From: Tyto alba
Lineage: Eukaryota; Chordata; Aves; Strigiformes; Tytonidae
DNA length: 64,000 nucleotides
Assembly: GCF_018691265.1 (NCBI RefSeq)
Contig: NW_024881303.1
Coordinates: 7,309,777-7,373,776 of the forward strand
Reading direction: 5' to 3'
Shown: piece after piece, positions 1 through 11,400 of the stretch
Layout: every line of letters begins with the position of its first letter
Numbering within the stretch: position 1 is the stretch's first letter
Notes under the pieces: model-generated
The model's input: the letters and a program-made list of their open reading frames with translations, nothing else
What the model was told of the DNA's origin: nothing
Database searches by the model: none
Translations under genes and position numbers: made by a program

Positions 1-2859
1 TGCCAGTCATGTTGGGATCTTGATGAGTGACAGGTACTTATGGATGCAAGTTGTGTACTCTCTTAAAATCAATGTAGTGATTTTTCTATTCCCAGCAGTG
101 GTCCTAGTGATTCTGGAAAGAAGTTAATTTCTTCAGTAACTGACCATAGAGCAAAATGAAAACAACTCCATAAAGAAATCTTGAAAGTACATCACTGTAT
201 TTTGAATTTCTGCAGGAAAAATTTGTTAGAGATATGAATTATATTTTTCAGTGTCCAGGGCTTGCTTTTTCAAAAAAATCAGATTACATATGTCTCCTTT
301 GGAGAGAGTTTGAACCTCAGCCAATGTACATTCATATCAAGAATAGCAGCTCCTAGTTAAACCTTGGAACAGGTTTAGTTGTGTGCAGGAAAGGTACGAG
401 CAGGAAAAGGTGTTTTAAGAAAAAGCTGAAATGTGATGTTGGAGGGATGGTGTTAACTTAGAAAAGGTTACCTTCTACGTTCCAGGAGACTGCTGGAGGC
501 TTTAACAATCCTTTCCTAAATCCTACCTAACCTGCCGCACACAAACACGAAAAATAAATTGGCACAGGAAAACAAGTGGGATAAAGTATTTTGCTGCTTA
601 GTACAGGAAGGCATTCAGGCTGTCAGCTCCTAGCAAGGAGAAAGGATTTTAAGCAGAGGAGAAGTTACGTTTAAAGAATGAAACAACTCACAAAACAACC
701 TAGCTCAGTGAAATGGCAGTGCCTGAGGACCAGCTATCAAGAGGTCAGAGCTCATAGGTGTCTGTATTGGAAGTGCAGTGATTTAGTGTTTTCTGCTGTG
801 GTTTGAAGTTGTAATTGTAATCACTGTTCCATATTAATTACAGGGAGAGAGGGAGGGTAAGTGGGGAAAGGTTCAAACAATTCATGCTTTCCCTTGTGCA
901 CGCAGTCTCATTAACTTGCTTACCTTTGGGGTTTTTTTGCCTTGTCTCTCACTTGCATCTGTGTATAGATGTTCTTGTCTGTCTGAAGACTTGTTTCTGA
1001 GAGCTTTGATATTTCTCTTTACATTCTTTACACTGTTTCCAACTGTCTACTTTTTCCTGTCCCCTTTGCCACATCCCATAGCTCCTATATCTGTCCTAAA
1101 CCAAAAAATAGTTCATGATACTACAAACTTTCTTACCCCATAGATAGTTTCTTCTTATGTTCTTCTATTTGCATTTGTCATACTGAAATATAACACAGAC
1201 TACAGTTGCATCTCCAAGCAGCAAGTATTCTGGTGGGGAAGTTGTGTGTTAGTCCATGTTTATTAGAATAGCCCCATTTCTGTATTTTAGTTCGTTTACC
1301 TCTTTTCCATAGACAGTTCACATCTCCTAGTTGGCCATTTATTCCTATGTCTGAAAGTACACATTCAGAAACATCAGCTGTAATTTTCAGTACTTTATTG
1401 ATGTTGTTGAACTGTGAGTGCCAGAACTCAGTCATATAGCCTCCAATAGTTTTTAAATAGTTTCATTGGCAAGAAGCTTTTTCATGACTTCATTCAGCCC
1501 ATGACTGTGGTGTAATTATGTCTCCTCATCTGCGTGTTCTGTTTTATTTTAGTCATTCTTCCGATCTCTGGGATGATCTCTGACATGTTGTTTGTTAACA
1601 TTAATTGATTCAGGGCATTCAGTATGTACTGTGAGATTTTAATTCAACAGGTGCTAACTTCTGAAAATGTTTCCACGTTTGTACAATTACATGCTGACTG
1701 GTTACTGCATCCAGCCTGCTGAAGGCAGGGGGAAAAGTACCACAGATCAGATTGAAGTGATCGAATGCTCTTTTTCTATTCAGTAGCAGTCTGTATAATT
1801 CGGTGACTTGCTCTGTGTCCTGTAGTTCAAGTAGAGGTTGTAATCTTTCTTTATAGTGCTCATTACAACACACAGGGCGTAATGTCACTTGGAGAATTGT
1901 TCCAGGAAATTGGAGTATGGGGACATTTCTCAGCTTATTTTGAACAAGTGCCTATGACTTCAGTGTGGTTCATATAAGCAGCTTATCCTAGTGGAAGGAA
2001 TACAACTTGAACATTGTTTTAAAAGGATTATTAAATTACATATTGTTGAAGTACACATTTCAGATGGGGGTTGATTGGTTTTCTTGGACAGGACAATCAA
2101 ATCCTTGTCTGAATCTCTTGGAAAAATACTCTTTTTACAGGGGTACATGGAGTTACATTAACTGTCCTTTGTGAACAATTTAAGACTTATCTTCATTTGA
2201 ACCTTCACACAAATGAATAAGCAAGTAGCAAAACAGTAAAATTTATTTTCCTGTGTATCAGAAGGCATTATAGTTGTGCTGTCTGGATAGCACAATTTGA
2301 GGGACAAATGAAGGGGCAAAGAGATTTCATGCATTCCAGTGATGTATCTGTGGTTGTCCATGGTTGTCCGTGGCCCAGTATACTAATTACCCTCCTTTTC
2401 TTTGCCACTTTGTTCTCCAGTTGCGTCTATTTTCAAGGAGGTTAGCTACTGACTCTTTGGCATGCTCCATTCATTATTTCAGTTTTGTTTCTAATGCTGC
2501 AGTCCTTAGAATTTTGGCAGTCTTGTGTTTTATCCAAGATCTTGTTACTTGTATTGATTTTTCTAGGCCATGTACAGTATTCTTGCTTTTCTGTCCACAG
2601 ACTGCAACTTGAGTTTTTCATGCACTTGCTGTAGAGGTTGTCCTTCAGTTTGACCTCAATGAAATCAGAATTTCCAAAGACATGGTTTAGATGCACTCAT
2701 AGCTGCATTCCCTGCATATTCCTTTTCGTGCATAGGGGTCCATTTTTCCTTTTAATTTTGTTCAGAAGCCGCTCTATTCTTCAGAGCCAAACCCCAGGAA
2801 CTTTGACTGCAGAAAGTTCTTTTAGGAGAAAGTAATGGAAGTCACCGATACAGAGATGG

Positions 2860-3643
2860 TGAACTGTGATGTGGTCCTGCACATGGGTCAGGGCAATCCT
2901 AGAGCACAAATACAGGCTGAGCAATGAGTGAGTTCAGAGCAGGCCTGAGGAGAAGGATTTTGGAATATTGGTGGATGGAAAACTGTGAACCAGCAATTTG
3001 TGCTCACAGCCCAGAAAGCCAACCATACCCTGGGCTGCATCAAGAGCAGTGTGGCCAGCAGGTCAAGGAGGGGATTCTCCCTTTCTACTCCACTCTCATG
3101 AGACCTCCCCTGCAGTGCTGGGTCCAGCTCTGGGACCCTCAACGTCAGAAGGACATGAAGCTGTTGAAGCGGGTGCAGAGGAGGCCATGAAGATAATCAG
3201 GGGGCTGGAGCACCTCTCCCTTATGAGGCCAGGCTGAGAGAGTTGGGGGGGTTCAGCCTGGAGAAGAGAAGGCTCCAGGGACACCTTAGAGTGGCCTCCC
3301 AGGGCTTAAAGGGGGGACAGGAAAGCAGGGAGGGGGGAGGGGGACTTGGGCTCATTTTCAGGTATCAGGGGTGTAGTGGTAGGATGAAGCATAATGTGTT
3401 TAAAGTGAAAGTGGGTAGATTAGAGTAGATGTAGGGAAAAAAATGTTCCATGTGAAGGTGGTGAAGTGTTGGCCCAGGGTGCCCAGAGCAGCTGTGGCTG
3501 CCCCCTCCCTGGAAGGGTTCAAGGCCAGGTTGGACGGGGCTGGGAGCCCCCTTGGCTGGGGGAAGGGGGCCCTGCCCGGGGCAGGGGGGGTGGGACTGAT
3601 GATCTTTAAGATCCCTTCCAACCCAAACCAGTCTGTGATTCTA
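2860..3643 (+). mobile_element. CR1 LINE 3'-end fragment, sense orientation
   Basis: The stretch matches the 3' part of avian CR1 retrotransposons as I know them. It starts near the phrase encoding the 'hydrophilic' reverse-transcriptase C-terminus. It goes on through WVQLWDPQRQKDMKLL and VQRRP-type peptides, IRGLEHLS and FSLEKRRLQGHL, then VAAPSLEGFKARLDGA. It ends in the 3' UTR phrase for 'cccttccaacccaaacc' followed by a single tgattcta unit near 3643. The frames are broken by frameshifts, so no enzyme is encoded. It is 5'-truncated, as most CR1 copies are. The segment near 3539-3597 is strongly G-rich. It sits inside the presumed PPM1A intron 1 in the same orientation as the gene. Confidence 0.93.
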
Positions 3644-4480
3644 CATACCAAGAATCATTGGTTAAAATTGAAGTTTGCTTGACTAATCATTGTGGCAGTT
3701 GCCATGCCAGATGTTGTTTTAGAGTTACAATTTCTGAAGAAAATGTTTCACTTCTCATCTTTTTAGGAGTCACTGGTGCTATAGTAATGTTCAAACTGTC
3801 CTTCTCTAAGAAAAAAAAAAATGGATGGTGTACATTTGCCACTAAACTTAAATCATGAAGTGCATTTTCTCTTACTTTGGCTTGAATAGGAAGAATGCTT
3901 GTCTGCTTTAGTACCTATGTGCATTGTTCAAGCATCCTGAAAGTTGAGACTTCCAGAATAGAGGACTGGTTCTGTCTCCTGCGATGAGACTGCTGTTTTC
4001 TGACATGATTGCAGAAATGCGTAGCTGGGCTAAGAAGGGAAAGGGAAAGGGTTGCATAATTATTTGAGAATAATAACCATAAGGGGAAGACTTCTGTTTA
4101 GGAAGATGACTAAAATAATACGAGAGGGTTAAGTTAAACCATGCTCAGAATCTGTTGCTTTTTTGCACATCATGCATGCAGATTGTTCTGGATCTGACTT
4201 CTCTCTTTAGTGTTATTACATAACAAAGTCATGCTGTAACTTGGGCGCTTGCACTGCTTTAGGTTAATCTGGTTTGTGTACAGAGTTATATGCTTAACTA
4301 AAGGTGTCATTCCAACTTAATATAGTGCACAAACCACCTCATGAAAGAATGAAGAGAACATACTAGTGATTTAGGTAGACACTGATGTGTGAAAGATGTT
4401 TCCATAGATATGGATTCAAAAACAGGTCTAAAAGATATTTTTAGTAGGAAGGAGGCATGGCTTTCTTATGTCAGCCTTTT

Positions 4481-4497
4481 TGTGTGTGTGTGTGTGT
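4481..4497. repeat. (TG)n dinucleotide microsatellite
   Basis: Eight TG units plus a trailing T lie in the presumed PPM1A intron 1. It is short, uninterrupted and likely to vary in length between individuals. Confidence 0.9.
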
Positions 4498-6178
4498 CCA
4501 TTCCTGCTTTTAAAACTAAGATTATTTTTTTTTTCCTTGTTAGAACTAAGACTCTTTAAATTCTTCAGGTTTTAGCCATACATAAGGGTATGGGGGTAGA
4601 AGTAGCAGGTAGCCTCCAATTCATAAGAATTCGTAGATTGGTCATATTAAACTCAAATTTTTCTGAACAAAACTGAAATTATGGAAAAACTGAAGGCTTG
4701 GTGTATTCATCCTATCCACAAGTAAGCTATGCTTTCCCTTTAGATAAAATGAGGATTTTGAAAACCCAGCCTACTCTCCTACAGGTTTAGACTGGCCTTC
4801 TGGTGGAAGTATGATTAGCTAGTGTTGCAAGGAAGGCCACTGCAGTCTGTTATTGCAGTTTTCAGAAGGTGACTACTTTATGCTATGGGCTGTGAATAAC
4901 TTCCTAAGCAGAAGTTGTTACCACATTGTGGTTGTTCTTCTGTCTGGTTGTATTCACATCTATGGTGGGTAGCGTGTACCCTTGAAGAATCATGTGTCAG
5001 CATCTTACCTACAAGGCTTAATTTAGAATAGCAACAACTTTCACTTTGCCTTCTGGGGAGGGATAAGGCAGCTTGGTTTTAAATGGAGAGTGGACTTGTT
5101 TAATTTTTGAAGAGTGCTAACAGTTCTGTATCAGTTGCTAGAACTGCATACGACCTGTCTGTATGTATGTATTTTTAATTGTGGATTACATGACAAACTA
5201 CTGATAGGGACAAACAGCTTACAAAGCACAACTCTGAATGTTGTGTACCTAGTCATGTGAGAGAGTAGAAGGAAGACTGCCTTTTTCAGTCCAAATTTGA
5301 CAGTGGTTGTGGTCAATTTAACTGTATCCTGTTCCTAATGAGTTTCTGTTTTGTTTTAAACACAGTAATATTGTAAAATACTTCACAAAAATGTGGTATT
5401 TGCCAGGACAGTTTCTGCTTTTTGAGCTCTAAATTAAGGCAAAATAATTGAGTATCTGCATTCCATTTTATGTTCTCTCTGACAGTAAGAAAGTGGTAGG
5501 CATTAGTTTAAACTCTGCTGCTATCATGAAATGAATAAAAAGCCTATTATTTTGCAAAATAATTCCCCAGTTGATTTATGGCAACATTCTGTAATTATTT
5601 TGATCACTCTGACTTCACTAGAGTTGCACGAAAAGATAAAAAAGTCTAAGTCGTATTTTTTACCTAGCAACTGCAGCAGTGTGAACCTCATGCATGTGCT
5701 TAGGATGCAAGACCAGTGTACACTATATTTTGTTGGCTAGTTACAGTTTGCGTGGGCATCAATATTTTGTGTTCGCTTGAGAAGAGACAGAATGCTAGGC
5801 TAGGGTGAGAGGAAGCAGAGGTGTACTGCTGCTGACATGTCTCTCCCTACAGCTGAAGTATCTGAGGCTTTTGTTTTTGTTAACAAAGCGTGTGAGCCAA
5901 AGAGTGTATATCCAGTCCCTGTGCCTCACATTTGAATCACTGTTGTGGTGAGATGCAATATAAACATTTCTTCACTGTTTATTCTAACACATACAGATGT
6001 TTTAGAAAGGTTGGTAGTGTCTGGAATAGACAATGTGAAATGTTGGATATATAGTATCATAGCTAGAGCTGTATTGCAATAAAAGCATGCTGTCAAAAAG
6101 TGATGTTATCACTTAGAAAACTGATCAGAATGTATTTCATGTAAAGTTATAACCACCTAAACCGCATAGTATACTAAC

Positions 6179-6266
6179 TTTTCTGCTAGTGCAGCTGCTT
6201 AGTTGGGGCCTCAGGTAAAATCTGTTTCAGAGGCTCTTCTCAAAGTTAATTTTTGTCCACCGTCTT
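6179..6266. repeat. 88-bp direct repeat, copy 1
   Basis: This copy matches 7111-7198 over 88 bases with six substitutions by hand alignment and no gaps. The shared core includes gtgcagctgcttagttgggg. The two copies lie 932 bp apart in the same orientation. I do not recognise the unit as a known transposable element. A local segmental duplication is the simplest reading. Confidence 0.85.
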
Positions 6267-7110
6267 CAAATAGAAAAGCTCGTAGTCTTATTCCATTACC
6301 TGTATTGTATAACAGTGATTTGCACACTCTCTCATGCTTCCCAGGGCAGAATTTGCAAGTATGTAAAATGTATGACCTATTTTGTATGATTTTTTTTTTT
6401 AATAACGAATGCACAAATAAACAGATGGGGATTAGAAGGGTGGATTGAATGGTTAGGGTGTGAAAGCCATGAAGATAAACCAGTCAGTTTACGCTGCCTG
6501 CAAATATAGTTCTTATTCTCTTAAGCACGAATATTTGCTGCATCACATAGAAGTGATGGGAGCTGGAGGAGGATTGGGTGTGCAGTGTGTTGGTCTGGCT
6601 TGAATAACGAAGTATGAGTTTACAATACTCGTAATTTTATTTCCAAACAGATTTCCTTAGACTTGTCAGGGGCAGTTGTCTTTCAGTGAAGTATGAATAC
6701 ATTAAGGTTTGAAGTAAATCTGCAGCACAGACATATGAGAAGCTTGCTGCGTAATTTAACTGAAAATCTAAGGATGAGCTTTCACAAGATGGCTGAGCCA
6801 AACTAATGGCTTGCTGCTGTCTAAAGGGACAGCTGCTCTGTTCCTTCTGAGTACTGCTTCTGGTTTTCCACTGTTGCCTCTTCCTTTATGCAGACTCTGG
6901 CATCATGTTGATCATTCAGATCACTTTATCTGTTTAAAGAAACAAAACAGAAAAAAACACCAACCAAACAAAAACCCCTGAATCTCCTCCCCCAAAAGAA
7001 AACCTAATCAGTTTGCTTTTGTTTCCCCACCACTGTTGGAAAAGCATAGTGTGAGCAGGATTTTGTGGCCGACAGGTAGGGATCTAGGGAATGCCACTGC
7101 CCTGGAAACA

Positions 7111-7198
7111 TTTTCTGATAGTGCAGCTGCTTAGTTGGGGCCTCAGGTAAAATCTGTTCCAGAGACTCTTCTCACAGTTAAATTTTGTCCACCCTCTT
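7111..7198. repeat. 88-bp direct repeat, copy 2
   Basis: Partner of 6179-6266 in the same orientation, about 93% identical. It ends about 370 bp upstream of the first coding exon of PPM1A. The sequence between the copies shows no resemblance to the unit. At this divergence the duplication is not recent. Confidence 0.85.
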
Positions 7199-7564
7199 GG
7201 CTCAGTAATCACAGGGAACATAGCTATTCAGATGCGTGCCAGTTAACAAGTCCTCTTTCAAACTAATCTCGTACATGCTTATACTAGAGACTTTTGTCAG
7301 AACCATGAATGGTAGTGGAATACAAGTTCTTCAAGTAAACCAGCTGAAAAAAACTTCCAAAAATTTGAAAAGTGCAGTTCAGCCAGTAGCAGTGTCCTTG
7401 TTTAAATTAGATGAAAGCAATGCAAATTTGACTCCAGAGACACAGAAAAGTGAGCTTGATATCTGTGTATATTTGTCTTAACATTATTTGGGTTATTATT
7501 TAATAGTTTCCAATAGGATGTTGAGGAAATATTGTAATAATCCTTTTTTTTTTTTTCTTTTTAG

Positions 7565-8416
7565 ACCTGAAGGGAAGTCATCATGGGAGCGTTTTTAGAC
7601 AAGCCAAAGATGGAGAAGCATAATGCCCAGGGGCAAGGGAATGGGCTTCGTTATGGTCTGAGTAGTATGCAGGGCTGGCGAGTTGAAATGGAGGATGCAC
7701 ATACGGCTGTGATTGGTTTGCCAAATGGACTTGATGGATGGTCGTTTTTTGCTGTATATGACGGGCACGCTGGATCACAGGTTGCCAAGTACTGCTGTGA
7801 GCATTTATTAGATCACATCACGAGCAACCAGGATTTTAAAGGGCCAGATGGGCCACCATCTGTGGAAAGTGTAAAGAGCGGCATCAGAACAGGTTTTCTG
7901 CAAATTGATGAACACATGAGAGTCATCTCCGAGAAGAAACATGGCGCAGACAGAAGTGGGTCAACAGCTGTGGGTGTCATGATTTCTCCCCAACACACAT
8001 ACTTCATCAACTGTGGAGACTCGAGAGGTTTACTTTGTAGAAACAGGAAGGTTCACTTCTTCACACAGGATCACAAACCAAGTAATCCACTGGAGAAAGA
8101 GCGTATACAGAATGCAGGGGGCTCTGTAATGATTCAGCGTGTGAATGGCTCTCTTGCTGTTTCAAGGGCACTTGGGGACTTTGATTACAAATGTGTCCAT
8201 GGGAAAGGTCCTACAGAACAGCTAGTCTCACCTGAACCTGAAGTTTATGAAATCGAGAGGTCAGAAGAAGATGATCAATTCATCATCCTGGCCTGCGACG
8301 GTATCTGGGATGTTATGGGAAATGAAGAGCTGTGTGACTTTGTAAGATCCAGACTTGAAGTCACGGATGACCTTGAGAAAGTTTGCAATGAGATAGTTGA
8401 CACCTGCTTGTACAAG
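7565..8416 (+). CDS. PPM1A: PPM1A first coding exon (18-nt 5' UTR plus residues 1-278)
   Basis: The acceptor is a long T tract ending in AG at 7563-7564. Eighteen bases of 5' UTR precede the ATG at 7583. The exon carries most of the phosphatase core, including the metal and phosphate residues R33, E37, D38, D60, G61, H62, D146 and D239 (the DG of the ACDGIWD motif). It ends at TACAAG (K278) before the donor GTAGCC, in phase 0. The frame stays open for another 13 codons into the intron, but that extension is intronic and lacks D282. This large exon holding about 73% of the coding sequence matches the known vertebrate PPM1A structure. Confidence 0.97.
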
Positions 8417-11400
8417 GTAGCCAGACTTGAGAGAAGAAGTTTACTGTGTTTTCACTAATAGAAGTTTATGAACAAGTTAAGAATAAGTTTTGATTCCAGT
8501 CCATAAGTGTCCAGTGGTTTATGTTAACATGACTTTTGACACGAATGGTGATTGCCACAAAAATGGTGATAGAGGAGGAATGAACACACAACAGAAACAT
8601 GGCTTTCTGGGTGGTTTTGGTTAATGAGTTCAAAATCATGTACCGATATGTTGTGATCACTGGGAAACTAGAAGCTGATGGGAATTTATGGGCAAGCTAA
8701 GGACAGTAACTCCCTTTTTCTGTTTCACAACATACTTTAGAAAACCTTAACTCTTAAGACTTAATCAGGCTAGAGAGTATTCTTTCTCTTCCTAATTTTC
8801 CCCTCCTTTCTTGGGCATGTAGTAGTAACGTTACTGTCATAATTACACCAAGATAAATGCAGAATGAATTAAACTTGACTTCGTATTTTGAAGTTTAAAA
8901 TTTCTTCTTGACTATATGATGACATGACTTCCTAAGTTAGTTTTTATTCTGGTTTAATTACTGTATTTCTTACTTAGTGTTGTGTGATACAGCTCTGAAA
9001 CTAGTTTATGTAGGAGATGGGACTGTTTTGTTTAACAGATCTGTAATGTTGTCTACAATAACTTCTACTTTGTATTAATAAGGAGCAGGATGGTGCAATT
9101 ACAGAAGATATTTGAAGTATTTTCATAGCTTGATGCATAATTTTGCAAAGGCAAACTATAAGTATAATGTAAAAAGCCACCATTTTTGATACTAAAGAGA
9201 CAAGACAGCATTTCTGCCCTTGCCACATGACTAACAAGATCATGGTTTCCTTTTTGGAAAAATGTAATTGCTTTCCAACACTATGGCAGATTGATAATGC
9301 ATATATTTTTGTTTACAATTTTTGTCTGGTAATCCTGAAAATAAATACCAGGGAAAGAACAGTGGCTTGTGGATGCTGTCAGCTTGCTGTAGCCAACTGT
9401 CAGCACCTCCCCATACATCCATATACTCTTGTTTTAAACACTGGCTTGTTCTTGATCTTGCTGACTTCAGTGGGTTTAATTGGTGTTAAAAGTTAAGCAT
9501 ATGGATGCATGTTTGTAGATCAGAGCACAGGGGTATTTAAAGTAAACTAAACAGTTTTCATAAGCAGAATGTGTTTGTATTTTAAGGTATTCAAGTACTA
9601 GGGTTCCATTTAGTTGGAGTTTTAAGTGTTTCCACTTCAAAGAATGTTTTTGTAAAGGCCTGGGCCTCTCCCAGCTGGTGTTTTAACAGATTCTCTCACT
9701 TGTAACTTTTCTTGTTTTAAAAGAAATGGGGAAAAATCTTCACCCTAATAGCTGTGATTTTAGGTGGGAGCACTGTATGAATTCAGCACCTTCCTACTCA
9801 GTGCTTTTAAGCAGTAATGGTTTTGTTTACCCATCTAATTCATCTATTTTTCCAAAATGATTGGATAGTACTTAAAACAAAATGGAACACAACTTTGTAA
9901 TTACACATCACTCATTACTAATGTCAGTTTTTAAAAAGACAATGGGCTGTCTGTAATTGGCTCCATGTAGTCTTCAGACCATAAGAAAGGAAAGAACAAA
10001 GTGACTTGTAAGTTGTACTGAATGAATGGGCAGGCTTCTGGAATTCGGTAAGGGGGTAGGGGGAAATTAAGGCTAATGATAATATTAATCCATAGTAGTA
10101 AAAGTTATATTCTAATACAGTATGATTTGTGGATTTTTGTGTGTAAAATTCTTTGATGTGTATTTAGCCTGGTGTGTATATGTTCTCAAATAATTTTTTC
10201 TTTTCCACCAGGGAAGTCGAGACAACATGAGTGTGATATTGATCTGTTTTCCGAATGCACCAAAGGTATCGCCAGAGGCAGTGAAAAGAGAGGCAGAGTT
10301 GGACAAGTACCTGGAAAGCAGAGTAGAAGGTGGATCATTTAAAAAAAAATAAGTAACTTTGTTTCTAAACAGACCCCCTGGCCCCCTTCCCCTTCCAACA
10401 ACTAAACTCTTAACTCATACAGGTTTTTTAATAGACCTTCAAGTGCCATTGGCCATGTAGTGTGTACCTTGGAGAAAGGTACTTATATAGTCCTGCTGTA
10501 TGTCCTGAAAAAATTCTGCTGTGAAAGTGCAGCAGCCTGTAGCCCTGAAAATTATTCAGGATGGCAGAGAAATAATTCCTTCGTGTTCTTCATGACATGT
10601 CTGTTGACAGCGCTAACTTTCAACCAGTAAATCCTGTTCCTGTCATATGGAGTTAAATAATCAGAATATCCTTCAAAGTGTTGGTGAAGATGGTAATTTG
10701 AGTGCCATTTTTCCATATAGTTATGCACAAATTAGCCATAATATTTTATTATCTCTTATGGTAGGGTTACAGCTTGATTACTGTCATCTTTCAGGCACCT
10801 GCTAACATATTTACTTATTTGAAAGTACGTCAGGAATTTGTCAAAGCTAATCTTTAGGCATTCATGATGAACAAAAGCTGAGAGTTCATCTTACTTTGAT
10901 AATAACTTCCAAATTTTGCTTTAAATTTGTATTTTGGGAGTCTTCAAACTTTAAACGGAAACTGCAACTCTTGGGCATTTTGAATCACCTAACTAAAAGT
11001 GATATTTCAAATCAATTTGATTTAAATGATTCCTCATTAAAACTGGATTTGTGGTGCCTTTTGGTATTTAGCAAATGGCCACAGCATGGAGTTTGTTTCT
11101 GAAGTGTAAGACATGCTGTATGCATTATTGGCATAGGTTCAGTCTATTTGTTGAAGTGGACTCCTCTAGACTTATATGTTACAAGTCTAGTTATGTGTAT
11201 ATACTCTTAAGAATCCTTAATAGCACACAGGGCACGATACGCAGAGTTCTTCTCTACTAATTCAGAGATTAGTAAGAGGAATATATTGTGCACTTTTTTT
11301 CCTCCTTAGCTTGCATGAAGATAACTCGGTGCAGCTTCAGAAATTTCAGAGAACTTGCCTACATGGGAATTCTGGGTTCAGACAAATTAATGTACAGTTT

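Larger units (their letters stand above)
1..7564 (+). other. PPM1A: Presumed intron 1 / 5' region of PPM1A, non-coding
   Basis: This stretch lies upstream of the first coding exon of PPM1A. It is AT-rich, shows no CpG-rich promoter and has no open frame I recognise. In vertebrates PPM1A has a non-coding first exon followed by a large intron, so I read the whole stretch as intron 1, with the promoter outside the window. This is inference: an alternative first exon inside it cannot be excluded. It ends in a strong polypyrimidine tract and AG at 7563-7564. It contains a CR1 fragment (2860-3643), a short TG repeat (4481-4497) and an 88-bp direct repeat (6179-6266 and 7111-7198). Confidence 0.7.

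Noticed and set aside
1178..1888. Series of minus-strand open frames that looked like a broken pseudogene
   Set aside because: The peptides look protein-like in places, but I could not match any family, and stops interrupt every frame. Frames of this size are common in such sequence.
4481..4497. TG repeat as a regulatory element
   Set aside because: It is an ordinary short microsatellite, with nothing to suggest a role.
7583..8458. Open frame of 291 codons read as a complete gene
   Set aside because: The last 13 codons lie beyond a GT donor at 8417, and homology resumes at 10212. The true exon ends at 8416.
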